Notes under the pieces: generated by a model
What the model was told of the DNA's origin: nothing
Databases searched by the model: none
The model's input: only the letters and a program-made list of their open reading frames with translations
Shown here: piece by piece, positions 9,479 to 27,825 of the stretch
How positions within the stretch are numbered: the stretch's first letter is position 1
Layout: each line of letters opens with the position of its first letter
Translations under genes and position numbers: made by a program
DNA from: Rhizobium ecuadorense
Lineage (GTDB): Bacteria; Pseudomonadota; Alphaproteobacteria; Rhizobiales; Rhizobiaceae
DNA length: 64,000 nucleotides
Direction: 5' to 3'
Assembly: GCF_001187535.1 (NCBI RefSeq)
Contig: NZ_LFIO01001107.1
Span: 349,626-413,625 of the forward strand

Positions 9479-9646
9479 ACGGATCCTGGTGGGGCGATGA
9501 GCGAGCCGATCGTTCGCATATCCGCAGAATGGCTATGAAAAACGAAAATCGTGCTTGCCAATCCGCTGCCGTCGTCTTAAAGGGAGCGCCATGCTTTTCA
9601 GCAGCGATTTGCGGACCTTGGTCCATACGCTGATTGATCGGTATGA

Positions 9647-9722
<76 letters not shown>

Positions 9723-9815
9723 TTTTCCTCCAAGCGGGACAGCGCGGACATGCTCGCGGCATTCCGGCCGGGGATTGATGGGTAAGACTAATTTCGTTAA
9801 ACTTCGGTTTCCCTC

Positions 9816-9844
9816 TTGTGTATTCGGAAATCGGTGTTTATTTA
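9816..9844 (+). promoter_or_regulatory. Predicted promoter of secE-nusG
   Basis: TTGTGT (9816-9821) and TATTTA (9839-9844) with a 17-base spacer, 72 bases before the secE ATG. No terminator is visible after tRNA-Trp, so read-through may add to it. Confidence 0.45.
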
Positions 9845-9915
9845 GGGTTCAACAGACACGCGGTGCGTGGGGCTGATAGTTTCAGCTTTACGCGCCGTAA
9901 TTGCGTGGGCAGTCG

Positions 9916-10116
9916 ATGGCATCCAAATCCAATCCGTTTGCGTTTCTGCAGCAGGTTCGCTCCGAGACGTCCAAAGTTACATGGCCGTCGCGCCGCGAGA
10001 CGATGATCTCGACGGTTATGGTGCTTGTGATGGTGGTTTTCGCTGCGCTGTTTTTCTTTGCCGCTGACCAGCTGATCGGCTGGGTTCTGAGCTTCGTGCT
10101 GAATACCGGCAACTGA
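9916..10116 (+). CDS. secE: Preprotein translocase subunit SecE
   Basis: Essential small clamp subunit of the SecYEG channel in the inner membrane. 66 residues from the ATG at 9916; an in-frame TTG at 9901 lacks support. It has an amphipathic surface helix (FLQQVRSETSKVTWPSRRE, the conserved KVTWP segment) and one membrane helix (STVMVLVMVVFAALFFFAAD). This is the usual short single-helix form. It precedes nusG by 17 bases. Confidence 0.95.
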   Translation: MASKSNPFAFLQQVRSETSKVTWPSRRETMISTVMVLVMVVFAALFFFAADQLIGWVLSFVLNTGN

Positions 10117-10133
10117 TACGGGTGGAGATGAAA

Positions 10134-10664
10134 ATGGCGGCACGTTGGTACATCGTCCACGCATATTCAAATTTTGAAAAGAAGGTCGCTGAGGACATCG
10201 AGAACAAGGCTCGCCAGAAGGGGCTTGAGCACCTGTTCGAGAAGATCCTCGTGCCGACCGAAAAGGTGGTGGAAGTGCGTCGCGGCCGTAAGGTCGACAG
10301 CGAGCGCAAGTTCTTCCCGGGCTATGTCATGGTTCGCGCCAACCTGACGGATGAAGCCTACCACTTGATCAAGAATACGCCGAAGGTCACAGGTTTCCTC
10401 GGCTCCGACAACAAGCCCGTTCCGATTCCGGATTATGAAGCCGAGCGCATTCTCGGCCAGGTCCAGGAAGGTGTCGAGCGGCCGAAGGCCTCCATCACCT
10501 TCGAGATCGGCGAGCAGGTCCGCGTTTCCGATGGTCCGTTCGCGTCGTTCAACGGCACGGTTCAGGATGTGGACGAAGAGCGTTCGCGCCTGAAGGTTGA
10601 AGTGTCGATCTTCGGCCGCGCAACGCCGGTCGAACTGGAATACGCTCAGGTCGAGAAGGTCTGA
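10134..10664 (+). CDS. nusG: Transcription termination/antitermination factor NusG
   Basis: Binds RNA polymerase and couples it to Rho or to ribosomal S10. 176 residues: NGN domain (WYIVHAYSNFEKKV onward, with FFPGYVMV) and a C-terminal KOW domain (FEIGEQVRVSDGPFASFNG). I chose ATG 10134 because GGTGGAG (10121-10127) is correctly spaced; GTG 10122 and ATG 10128 lie within or beside that site. Confidence 0.95.
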   Translation: MAARWYIVHAYSNFEKKVAEDIENKARQKGLEHLFEKILVPTEKVVEVRRGRKVDSERKFFPGYVMVRANLTDEAYHLIKNTPKVTGFLGSDNKPVPIPDYEAERILGQVQEGVERPKASITFEIGEQVRVSDGPFASFNGTVQDVDEERSRLKVEVSIFGRATPVELEYAQVEKV

Positions 10665-10840
10665 TTGTAAGAGATTGGAAGCAGGCCTTGCGGCCGGTTT
10701 CCTGCGGACCTGGTCCGCACCCGCGTGGAAGGTGAGGGGTCTTAGCCGGACCCTAACGATCCGCACCACGCAACCGCAGCCGCCGGAGAGATCCGGCATC
10801 ACGGGCCGGGCGACCGGCCGCTCATGAAAGGCAGAGAGAT
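10665..10840 (+). promoter_or_regulatory. rplK leader region
   Basis: A 176-base gap between nusG and rplK. It contains several short GC-rich inverted segments, for example GGCCGGGCGACCGGCC near 10803-10818. In E. coli the rplK-rplA message is repressed by L1 binding to its leader. This gap is the place to look for an equivalent, but I cannot identify the site with confidence. Confidence 0.3.
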
Positions 10841-11272
10841 ATGGCTAAGAAAGTTGCAGGCCAGCTCAAGCTTCAGGTCAAGGCAGGATCGGCAAACCCG
10901 TCCCCGCCGATTGGTCCGGCGCTTGGTCAGCGTGGCATTAACATCATGGAATTCTGCAAGGCGTTCAATGCCGCCACGCAGGAAATGGAAAAGGGTATGC
11001 CGATCCCGGTCGTCATCACCTATTACCAGGACAAGTCCTTCACCTTCGCGATGAAGCAGCCTCCGGTCAGCTACTGGCTGAAGAAGGAAGCGAAGATCAC
11101 GTCCGGTTCCAAGACGCCCGGCAAGGGCGCCAAGGCCGGCTCCCTCACCAAGGCTCAGATCAAGTCGATCGCAGAAGCCAAGATGAAGGATCTGAACGCA
11201 GCGGATATCGAAGGTGCAATGGCGATGATCGAGGGCTCTGCCCGCGCCATGGGCCTGGAAGTGGTGGGTTAA
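10841..11272 (+). CDS. rplK: 50S ribosomal protein L11
   Basis: 143 residues. Binds the GTPase-associated region of 23S rRNA and is needed for factor function and for (p)ppGpp synthesis by Rel. The conserved N-terminal Pro-rich segment (ANPSPPIGPALGQRGINIMEFCK) and the C-terminal rRNA-binding domain (TPGKGAKAGSLTKAQ) are both complete. The AGAGAT site lies directly before the ATG. rplA starts 4 bases after its stop. Confidence 0.97.
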   Translation: MAKKVAGQLKLQVKAGSANPSPPIGPALGQRGINIMEFCKAFNAATQEMEKGMPIPVVITYYQDKSFTFAMKQPPVSYWLKKEAKITSGSKTPGKGAKAGSLTKAQIKSIAEAKMKDLNAADIEGAMAMIEGSARAMGLEVVG

Positions 11273-11276
11273 GATC

Positions 11277-11978
11277 ATGGCTGGTAAGCGCACGCAGAAG
11301 ATCAACGAAGGTGTTGATCCCACCAAGCTCTACGCTCTGAGCCTAGCCATCGGCATGGTCAAGGAACGGGCTGTCGCCAAGTTCGACGAAACCATCGAAG
11401 TCTCGATGAACCTCGGCGTCGACCCGCGCCATGCGGACCAGATGGTTCGCGGCGTCGTCAACCTGCCGAACGGCACCGGCCGTACGGTTCGCGTTGCCGT
11501 CTTCGCTCGTGGCGTCAAGGCCGATGAAGCCAAGGCTGCCGGTGCCGATATCGTCGGTGCTGAAGACCTCGTCGAAATCGTCCAGGGCGGCAAGATCGAA
11601 TTCGATCGCTGCATCGCCACCCCCGACATGATGCCGCTGGTCGGCCGTCTCGGTAAGGTTCTCGGCCCCCGCGGCATGATGCCGAACCCGAAGGTCGGCA
11701 CCGTCACCATGGATGTCGCCGGAGCCGTCAAGGCTTCCAAGGGCGGCGCTGTCGAGTTCCGCGTTGAGAAGGCTGGCATCGTCCATGCCGGCATCGGCAA
11801 GGCCTCTTTCGACGCCAAGGCTCTGGAAGAAAACATCCGCGCCTTCGCTGACGCAGTCATCAAGGCGAAGCCGGCTGGCGCCAAGGGCAACTACGTCAAG
11901 CGCGTGGCGATTTCTTCGACCATGGGCCCGGGCGTCAAGATCGAAGTCGGCTCCGTCACAGCAGCTCCGACTGCATAA
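11277..11978 (+). CDS. rplA: 50S ribosomal protein L1
   Basis: 233 residues. Forms the L1 stalk that guides exit of deacylated tRNA and is often the autogenous repressor of rplKA. The signature MPNPKVGTVT and the GPRGMMPNPK loop are present. It is coupled to rplK and followed by a 329-base structured gap before rplJ. Confidence 0.97.
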   Translation: MAGKRTQKINEGVDPTKLYALSLAIGMVKERAVAKFDETIEVSMNLGVDPRHADQMVRGVVNLPNGTGRTVRVAVFARGVKADEAKAAGADIVGAEDLVEIVQGGKIEFDRCIATPDMMPLVGRLGKVLGPRGMMPNPKVGTVTMDVAGAVKASKGGAVEFRVEKAGIVHAGIGKASFDAKALEENIRAFADAVIKAKPAGAKGNYVKRVAISSTMGPGVKIEVGSVTAAPTA

Positions 11979-12010
11979 GTTGATTGCCGGACCTCGGTCC
12001 GGTCACTGAA

Positions 12011-12055
12011 TTCCGGCCTCGCAAGAGGCCGGAATATTCCGGAGAAATCCGGAAT
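12011..12055 (+). promoter_or_regulatory. Tandem GNRA-tetraloop hairpins in the rplA-rplJ gap
   Basis: Two adjacent perfect hairpins: TTCCGGCCTC (12011-12020) with GAGGCCGGAA (12025-12034) around a GCAA loop, and ATTCCGGA (12036-12043) with TCCGGAAT (12048-12055) around a GAAA loop. Both loops are GNRA type, very stable and able to make tertiary contacts. No T run follows, so they are more likely mRNA structure or processing signals than terminators. Confidence 0.65.
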
Positions 12056-12125
12056 CCTGTCCGAGATTGCAGGTGGTTTTCCCTTAATCACTTTGCCTGC
12101 ATGAGACGGGTAAGACCCGAATTGC
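12055..12125 (+). ncRNA. Putative ribosomal protein L10 leader
   Basis: The region upstream of rplJ contains GCAGG (12069-12073) pairing with CCTGC (12096-12100), followed by an AGACGGG...CCCGA element. This pattern resembles the L10 mRNA leader, where the L10-L12 complex binds and represses translation of rplJL. The family is widespread in bacteria. The call is from memory of the pattern; a covariance search would settle it. The rest of the 329-base gap has no gene. Confidence 0.5.
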
Positions 12126-12307
12126 TTGAAGTTCGCTTCATAGGAAATCGGTTCGAGCCTTGGATGCCTTGTGCCTCTCCAGCCTTCATTGGCGCGGGAG
12201 CGCGGGGGGACAGGATCCTCAAGCGTCGCTTGGGATCTCGCATGATCCCGGGAGGCAAAAGGCAACCCGGCGGGCCCGTTTTCGGTCCCGCCAACTGGAG
12301 ATAGGCA

Positions 12308-12826
12308 GTGGAAAGAGCGGAAAAACGCGAATTCGTCACGGAACTGAACGAAGTCTTCAAGGCTTCGGGCTCAGTTGTCGTGGCCCACTATGCTGGTGCC
12401 ACAGTCGCGCAGATGAACGATTTTCGTTCGAAGATGCGTGCAGCTGGCGGTACCGTCAAAGTCGCGAAGAACCGCCTGGCCAAAATTGCCCTTCAGGGTA
12501 CGGAAGCGGAAGGGATCACCGATCTCTTCAAGGGTCAGACGCTGATTGCATACAGCACCGATCCGATCACCGCTCCGAAGGTCGTCATGGATTTCGCCAA
12601 GACCAACGACAAGATCGTTGTTCTGGGCGGCGCCATGGGAACAACCACGCTCAACGCCGATGCAGTCAAGTCGCTTGCGACCCTGCCTTCGCTCGATGAG
12701 CTGCGTGCGAAGCTGCTGGGCATGATCCAGACACCGGCTACCCGCATCGCTGGGGTTGTTGCAGCACCGGCAAGCCAGCTTGCCCGCGTGTTTGCGGCCT
12801 ACGCCAAGAAGGACGAAGCCGCTTAA
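12308..12826 (+). CDS. rplJ: 50S ribosomal protein L10
   Basis: 172 residues from a GTG start preceded by GGAGATAG. It anchors the L7/L12 stalk to 23S rRNA. The N-terminal RNA-binding half has the typical AGATVAQMNDFRSKMR and VAKNRLAK segments, and the C-terminal helix (SQLARVFAAYAKKDE) binds L12 dimers. The upstream leader suggests autogenous control. rplL follows after 58 bases. Confidence 0.96.
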   Translation: MERAEKREFVTELNEVFKASGSVVVAHYAGATVAQMNDFRSKMRAAGGTVKVAKNRLAKIALQGTEAEGITDLFKGQTLIAYSTDPITAPKVVMDFAKTNDKIVVLGGAMGTTTLNADAVKSLATLPSLDELRAKLLGMIQTPATRIAGVVAAPASQLARVFAAYAKKDEAA

Positions 12827-12884
12827 GGCGGTTTTTCGCTGTTTATAATCAACCGGTTCGAACCGAACAAAAGGAACTAGTAAA

Positions 12885-13262
<378 letters not shown>

Positions 13263-13277
13263 TCTTGAAACGCTTTT

Positions 13278-13315
13278 GGGAGGCAGTCTCTGCTGCCTCC
13301 CATTTGCCGTTTTTC
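13278..13315 (+). terminator. Attenuator between rplL and rpoB
   Basis: A 9-bp perfect stem GGGAGGCAG (13278-13286) and CTGCCTCCC (13293-13301) with a T-rich tail to 13315. Partial termination between rplL and rpoB is known in E. coli and balances L12 against RNA polymerase. Confidence 0.7.
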
Positions 13316-13323
13316 TGAACGAA

Positions 13324-13359
13324 TTACCCAAAAGCCGCGTCAAACCGGCTTTTGGGTAA
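13324..13359 (+). promoter_or_regulatory. Long perfect hairpin in rpoB leader
   Basis: A 14-bp perfect inverted repeat, TTACCCAAAAGCCG (13324-13337) and CGGCTTTTGGGTAA (13346-13359), with an 8-base loop and no T run. By position it recalls the RNase III processing hairpin of the E. coli rplL-rpoB interval. That role is inference. Confidence 0.55.
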
Positions 13360-13523
13360 TGGGTTCTTCAAAAGGATAGTCTCGCACCGAGGGCAGCACA
13401 GCAATCCGAGCTGAGCGTTTTCGGGTGTCGGACGAGATTGAACTACTCATTGATAGACGGGATCGACTGGCCATCGGTTCCCGTCCGTTGCAGGCCCGGG
13501 TGCAAGATTTTGAAGGAGCGACG

Positions 13524-17663
<4,140 letters not shown>

Positions 17664-17674
17664 GCACCTGATAG

Positions 17675-17702
17675 GGCGTGCGCTGCCAATGCGGCGCACG
17701 CC
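17675..17702 (+). promoter_or_regulatory. Hairpin in the rpoB-rpoC gap
   Basis: GGCGTGCGC (17675-17683) pairs perfectly with GCGCACGCC (17694-17702), 12 bases after the rpoB stop. No T run follows, so it may protect or process the message rather than end it. The rest of the gap to 17854 has no gene. Confidence 0.5.
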
Positions 17703-17854
17703 GGTCCCGCCGGGCGCCGTATCCGTATCGGCCCTGCAGGGAAGTTTCGCCGCAACTTGCGGTTATTCTCGTTTAAGCGAGGGAGGCGGCTCCCCGGGAA
17801 TTTGCCGCCGGCCATCGCATTTTGAGGGCGCTTTAGCCCATGAAGGAGACAGGC

Positions 17855-22063
<4,209 letters not shown>

Positions 22064-22102
22064 TCCGCGGCCGAAGGCCACCACTTGGTGGCACACGAAT
22101 TG

Positions 22103-22134
22103 AAAAACCGCCCGGAGGGATCCGGGCGGTTTTT
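22103..22134 (+). terminator. Rho-independent terminator of the rpoBC unit
   Basis: AAAAACCGCCCGGA (22103-22116) pairs with TCCGGGCGGTTTTT (22121-22134), giving a long stem with a tight loop and T run. It marks the end of the secE-to-rpoC cluster. Confidence 0.92.
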
Positions 22135-22238
22135 CGTTTTTGGTCTGGATTGGCCAGTCTTGGGGCCAGTCTGGGGGAGGGCGCTGCTCCCGCTTATGCT
22201 GCCTTTGGGCGACCCCGCAGCGTCAGCGGCGGCTCCCT

Positions 22239-22532
22239 TCAGTTGAAGCGGATGATCGCGACCTCGCCATCGACGGCGCCCTGGTAGGCGGAGGCGTGCG
22301 GCTCTTCGGCGGGCACCTCGGTCAGCATGCCGATCTGGTCGAGATCGGCCTCGATGAAGCCTTCCTCGGCAAGGGCGTTCAGGGCCTCGCGTACCGCGGT
22401 ATCGTCGTCGGGTGCCTTCAGCATGATGTGCAGGTCGATGCCGTCGCTGTCGTCGGACTCGTAGCCTTTGCCGATGATGATGAAGATCATCGGCCCGTCG
22501 AAATTATTGTCGTTATCAGGTGTCGTAATCAT
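22239..22532 (-). CDS. Small acidic hypothetical protein
   Basis: 97 residues from the ATG at 22532, preceded by GAAGGACAGG; a longer frame to 22598 has an implausible basic N-terminus. The product is acidic and soluble, starting MITTPDNDNNFDGP and containing a beta-alpha pattern (MIFIIIGKGYE, then AVREALNALAEEGFIEADLDQIG). I recognise no named family. It lies alone on the opposite strand between the rpoC terminator and the rpsL promoter region. Confidence 0.65.
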   Translation of the reverse strand: MITTPDNDNNFDGPMIFIIIGKGYESDDSDGIDLHIMLKAPDDDTAVREALNALAEEGFIEADLDQIGMLTEVPAEEPHASAYQGAVDGEVAIIRFN

Positions 22533-22738
22533 CGCCTGTCCTTCGGCTCTTTGACGATTCGGTCGCTCGAATCCTGCTGTGAGGGCCGCACGCCGCAATT
22601 GCTGATTCCTTAACTGCTTTTGCCGCGATGCCCAAGTTTTTATCTTGGTGCACGGCCGTGATTTCGTCTAGAAGGATGAAATCATAGCGTTAGGCCCGCA
22701 GATCAAGGCGATACGGCGAGTTTATTTCTTAACCGGCC

Positions 22739-22767
22739 TTGACGAGAGGGGTGGAAACCAGTAGTAC
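22739..22767 (+). promoter_or_regulatory. Likely promoter of the rpsL (str) operon
   Basis: TTGACG (22739-22744, preceded by C as in strong alphaproteobacterial promoters) and TAGTAC (22762-22767) with a 17-base spacer. The whole 498-base stretch 22533-23030 has no other gene I can support. This is the best promoter in it and would give a leader of about 255 bases before rpsL. Confidence 0.5.
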
Positions 22768-23030
22768 CCCGGCCATCAGATCCCATGTGAGGCTTGGCTG
22801 TTCGGGGCGACGCGCCCTGAAGTTCACCTCAAACAAGGTTCTAAACGCACGTTGAAGTCATGATGCTGCACGCACGACGCATATTTTATGCGTCCTCTGC
22901 TCCTTGTGGTCCATCTGCGGAAGCGGATCGGGCCATATTTTGCGCATTGACGGAAAGCGTGCGTCACTGCCGGAGACGGCGCGAGTTCAAGCCCGCAAGG
23001 GTACTGAGATAAAACGTAAGGGATGGTTGA

Positions 23031-23402
23031 ATGCCTACCGTAAACCAGCTGATCCGCAAGCCTCGCCAGGCGAACGTAAAGCGTAACAAGGTTCCCGCAC
23101 TCCAGGAGAACCCGCAGAAGCGCGGCGTTTGCACGCGCGTCTATACGACGACGCCGAAGAAGCCGAACTCGGCTCTGCGTAAGGTCGCAAAGATCCGCCT
23201 GACCAACGGCTTCGAAGTCATTGGTTACATCCCCGGCGAAGGTCACAACCTTCAGGAACACTCTGTCGTCATGATCCGTGGCGGCCGCGTCAAGGACCTT
23301 CCGGGTGTCCGTTATCACATCATCCGCGGCGTTCTCGATACCCAGGGTGTCAAGAACCGCAAGCAGCGCCGCTCCAAGTACGGTGCGAAGCGTCCGAAGT
23401 AA
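23031..23402 (+). CDS. rpsL: 30S ribosomal protein S12
   Basis: 123 residues. Decoding-centre protein that monitors codon-anticodon pairing. The loop TTPKKPNSALRKVAK keeps the Lys at about 43, and GRVKDLPGVRYH keeps the second conserved Lys and the Asp that is often beta-methylthiolated. This is the streptomycin-sensitive form by known genetics. First gene of rpsL-rpsG-fusA-tuf. Confidence 0.97.
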   Translation: MPTVNQLIRKPRQANVKRNKVPALQENPQKRGVCTRVYTTTPKKPNSALRKVAKIRLTNGFEVIGYIPGEGHNLQEHSVVMIRGGRVKDLPGVRYHIIRGVLDTQGVKNRKQRRSKYGAKRPK

Positions 23403-23479
23403 TTCGGGTTTGAATAATCCGGCGCTGCGCGAGGTCCTCCGCGTGATGAAGCGCCTTAACGGTTGAAGAGACGAAAAGT

Positions 23480-23950
23480 ATGTCCAGACGTCATAAAGCA
23501 GAAAAGCGCGAGATCAATCCGGACCCGAAGTTCGGTGATCTGGTCGTCACCAAGTTCATGAATGCCATCATGCTCGACGGCAAGAAGTCCGTTGCTGAAA
23601 ACATTGTCTATGGCGCGTTCGACGTCGTCCAGGGCAAGTCCAAGCAGGAGCCGCTCACGGTATTCCATTCTGCGCTCGACAACATTGCCCCGCACGTTGA
23701 AGTCCGCTCGCGCCGCGTTGGCGGTGCGACCTATCAGGTGCCGGTCGATGTTCGTCCGGAGCGCCGCCAGGCTCTCGCCATTCGCTGGCTGATTGCTGCC
23801 GCCCGCAAGCGCAATGAAACCACCATGATCGATCGCCTGTCCGGTGAACTGCTCGATGCGTCCAACAACCGCGGCTCCGCCGTCAAGAAGCGCGAAGACA
23901 CGCACAAGATGGCTGACGCCAACCGTGCATTCTCGCACTATCGCTGGTAA
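23480..23950 (+). CDS. rpsG: 30S ribosomal protein S7
   Basis: 156 residues. Primary binder of the 3' major domain of 16S rRNA, which nucleates head assembly and contacts E-site tRNA. The conserved start MSRRHKAEKR, the VGGATYQVPVDVRPERR segment and the C-terminal MADANRAFSHYRW are present. In E. coli S7 represses translation of this operon. The 77-base gap to rpsL could host such a site, but I see no clear structure. Confidence 0.97.
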   Translation: MSRRHKAEKREINPDPKFGDLVVTKFMNAIMLDGKKSVAENIVYGAFDVVQGKSKQEPLTVFHSALDNIAPHVEVRSRRVGGATYQVPVDVRPERRQALAIRWLIAAARKRNETTMIDRLSGELLDASNNRGSAVKKREDTHKMADANRAFSHYRW

Positions 23951-23979
23951 TTCCGAACGGTATCGAAAGGCAGTCCACA

Positions 23980-26079
23980 ATGGCTCGCGAATATAAAATC
24001 GAAGACTACCGCAATTTCGGTATCATGGCGCATATCGACGCCGGCAAGACCACGACCACCGAGCGTATTCTTTATTACACCGGCAAGTCGCACAAGATCG
24101 GCGAAGTCCACGACGGCGCAGCCACCATGGACTGGATGGAGCAGGAGCAGGAGCGTGGCATCACGATCACCTCTGCTGCCACCACGACCTTCTGGAAGGG
24201 CCGTGACGGCAAGATGCGTCGCTTCAACATCATCGACACCCCTGGCCACGTCGACTTCACCATCGAAGTCGAGCGTTCGCTGCGCGTTCTCGACGGCGCC
24301 ATCGCGCTGCTCGACGCCAACGCCGGCGTTGAGCCGCAGACGGAAACTGTCTGGCGCCAGGCCGAGAAGTACAATGTCCCGCGGATGATCTTCTGCAACA
24401 AGATGGACAAGACCGGCGCCGACTTCTACCGCTCGGTCGAGATGATCAAGACCCGTCTCGGCGCAACGGCTGTCGTCATGCAGCTGCCGATCGGTGCCGA
24501 AACCGAATTCAAGGGCGTCATCGACCTGATCGAGATGAACGCTCTCATCTGGCGCGACGAGTCGCTCGGCGCCCAGTGGGATGTCGTCGAGATCCCCGAG
24601 GACATGAAGGCCAAGGCTGAAGAATATCGCGAAAAGCTGATCGAAACGGTCGTCGATATCGACGAAGCCGCGATGGAAGCCTATCTCGAAGGCATTCTGC
24701 CCGACAATGATCAGATCCGTGCGCTCGTTCGCCGCGGCACGATCGACGTCAAGTTCCACCCGATGTTCTGCGGCACCGCCTTCAAGAACAAGGGCGTGCA
24801 GCCGCTGCTCGACGCCGTCGTCGACTACCTGCCGTCGCCGATGGACATCCCGGCGATCAAGGGCATCGACTTCAAGACGGAAGCTGACATCGAGCGTCAT
24901 GCCGATGACAACGAGCCGCTCTCCATGCTCGCCTTCAAGATCATGAACGACCCCTTCGTCGGTTCGCTGACCTTTGCCCGCATCTACTCCGGCAAGCTCG
25001 AAAAGGGCGCGTCGGTCATGAACACGGTCAAGGACAAGCGCGAGCGTGTCGGCCGCATGCTGCAGATGCACTCCAACTCGCGTGAAGACATCGAAGAAGC
25101 CTTCGCAGGCGACATCGTCGCTCTCGCCGGCCTCAAGGAAACCACGACGGGTGATACGCTCTGCGATCCGCTGAAGCCGGTTATCCTCGAGCGCATGGAA
25201 TTCCCCGAGCCGGTCATCCAGATCGCCATCGAGCCGAAGACCAAGGGTGACCAGGAAAAGATGGGCCTCGCGCTCAACCGCCTGGCTGCCGAAGATCCGT
25301 CCTTCCGCGTCAAGACCGACCAGGAATCCGGCCAGACCATCATCGCCGGCATGGGCGAACTGCATCTCGACATCATCGTCGACCGCATGCGTCGTGAATT
25401 CAAGGTCGAAGCAACCGTCGGCGCGCCGCAGGTTGCCTACCGCGAAACCATCACGCGCCAGCACGAAGAAGACTACACGCACAAGAAGCAGTCCGGTGGT
25501 ACCGGCCAGTTCGCGCGCGTCAAGATCGTCTTCGAACCGAACCCGGAAGGCGACGAATTCAAGTTCGAATCGAAGATCGTCGGCGGTTCCGTTCCGAAGG
25601 AATACATCCCCGGCGTCCAGAAGGGCATCGAAAGCGTCCTGTCTTCGGGTCCGCTCGCTGGCTTCCCGATGCTCGGCGTCAAGGCGACGCTCATCGACGG
25701 CGCCTTCCACGACGTCGACTCCTCGGTTCTCGCCTTCGAAATCGCATCGCGTGCCTGCTTCCGTGAAGCAGCCAAGAAGGCCGGCGCTCAGCTGCTCGAG
25801 CCGATGATGAAGGTCGAAGTCGTGACCCCGGAAGACTATGTCGGCGACGTTATCGGCGACCTGAACTCCCGTCGCGGTCAGATCCAGGGCCAGGAAAGCC
25901 GTGGTATCGCCGTCGTCATCAACGCGAACGTCCCGCTCGCGAACATGTTCAAGTACGTCGACAACCTGCGCTCCATGTCTCAGGGCCGCGCCCAGTACAC
26001 GATGACCTTCGATCACTATTCGCCGGTCCCGTCGAATGTCGCAACAGAAATCCAGGCAAAGTATTCCGGTCAGAAGTGA
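23980..26079 (+). CDS. fusA: Elongation factor G
   Basis: 699 residues. The GTPase that drives translocation. G1 is AHIDAGKTT (17-25), G2 includes the RGITITSAATT segment, G3 is DTPGHVDF and G4 is NKMDKTGAD; domains II to V follow through a conserved C-terminus. GAAAGG lies before the ATG. It is followed after 68 bases by the second tuf gene. Confidence 0.98.
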   Translation: MAREYKIEDYRNFGIMAHIDAGKTTTTERILYYTGKSHKIGEVHDGAATMDWMEQEQERGITITSAATTTFWKGRDGKMRRFNIIDTPGHVDFTIEVERSLRVLDGAIALLDANAGVEPQTETVWRQAEKYNVPRMIFCNKMDKTGADFYRSVEMIKTRLGATAVVMQLPIGAETEFKGVIDLIEMNALIWRDESLGAQWDVVEIPEDMKAKAEEYREKLIETVVDIDEAAMEAYLEGILPDNDQIRALVRRGTIDVKFHPMFCGTAFKNKGVQPLLDAVVDYLPSPMDIPAIKGIDFKTEADIERHADDNEPLSMLAFKIMNDPFVGSLTFARIYSGKLEKGASVMNTVKDKRERVGRMLQMHSNSREDIEEAFAGDIVALAGLKETTTGDTLCDPLKPVILERMEFPEPVIQIAIEPKTKGDQEKMGLALNRLAAEDPSFRVKTDQESGQTIIAGMGELHLDIIVDRMRREFKVEATVGAPQVAYRETITRQHEEDYTHKKQSGGTGQFARVKIVFEPNPEGDEFKFESKIVGGSVPKEYIPGVQKGIESVLSSGPLAGFPMLGVKATLIDGAFHDVDSSVLAFEIASRACFREAAKKAGAQLLEPMMKVEVVTPEDYVGDVIGDLNSRRGQIQGQESRGIAVVINANVPLANMFKYVDNLRSMSQGRAQYTMTFDHYSPVPSNVATEIQAKYSGQK

Positions 26080-26147
26080 CCGGAATACCAATTGACCGAT
26101 AACAAGAATTAGATCCCCTCGGGGACTAGCAAAACGGAGAGCCGAAA

Positions 26148-27323
<1,176 letters not shown>

Positions 27324-27331
27324 TTAGCGGC

Positions 27332-27380
27332 TGGGCCACCAGGCCCAAGGAAAGGATAGGGACGCCGATCTCGGTGTCCC
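27332..27380 (+). promoter_or_regulatory. Paired hairpins between tuf copy 2 and rpsJ
   Basis: TGGGCC/GGCCCA (27332-27347) with a 4-base loop, and GGGACGCCGA/TCGGTGTCCC (27359-27368 with 27371-27380, one G-T pair). They lie in the 154-base gap that links the str and S10 operons and could be a weak terminator or a leader structure. Confidence 0.45.
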
Positions 27381-27477
27381 TCTCGATCTTTGAAACCGGT
27401 GGCCCGCTAACGTAACTGAAGGTAAGTCGTGTCCCTGAATGGTGACACGCGGATAACAGACACAAGGATAAAGTCGA

Positions 27478-27786
27478 ATGAACGGCCAGAATATCCGCAT
27501 CCGCCTGAAGGCGTTCGATCACCGGATTCTCGATGCCTCCACGCGCGAGATCGTATCGACGGCTAAGCGCACCGGTGCAAGCGTCCGGGGCCCCGTTCCG
27601 CTTCCGACCCGCATCGAGAAGTTTACGGTCAACCGGTCCCCGCACATCGACAAGAAGAGCCGTGAACAGTTCGAGATGCGCACGCACAAGCGCCTTCTCG
27701 ATATCGTTGACCCGACCCCGCAGACGGTAGACGCGCTGATGAAGCTCGATCTCGCCGCCGGTGTCGATGTTGAGATCAAGCTCTGA
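27478..27786 (+). CDS. rpsJ: 30S ribosomal protein S10
   Basis: 102 residues. Part of the 30S head and, as NusE, partner of NusB and NusG in antitermination. The family signature VRGPVPLPTRIEKF-like segment is present as VRGPVPLPTRIEKFTV, and the ends are complete. First gene of the fused S10-spc-alpha run. Confidence 0.97.
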   Translation: MNGQNIRIRLKAFDHRILDASTREIVSTAKRTGASVRGPVPLPTRIEKFTVNRSPHIDKKSREQFEMRTHKRLLDIVDPTPQTVDALMKLDLAAGVDVEIKL

Positions 27787-27825
27787 GACCTCGGGTCTTC
27801 GGGCTGAGTGAGAAGGATTGAACCG

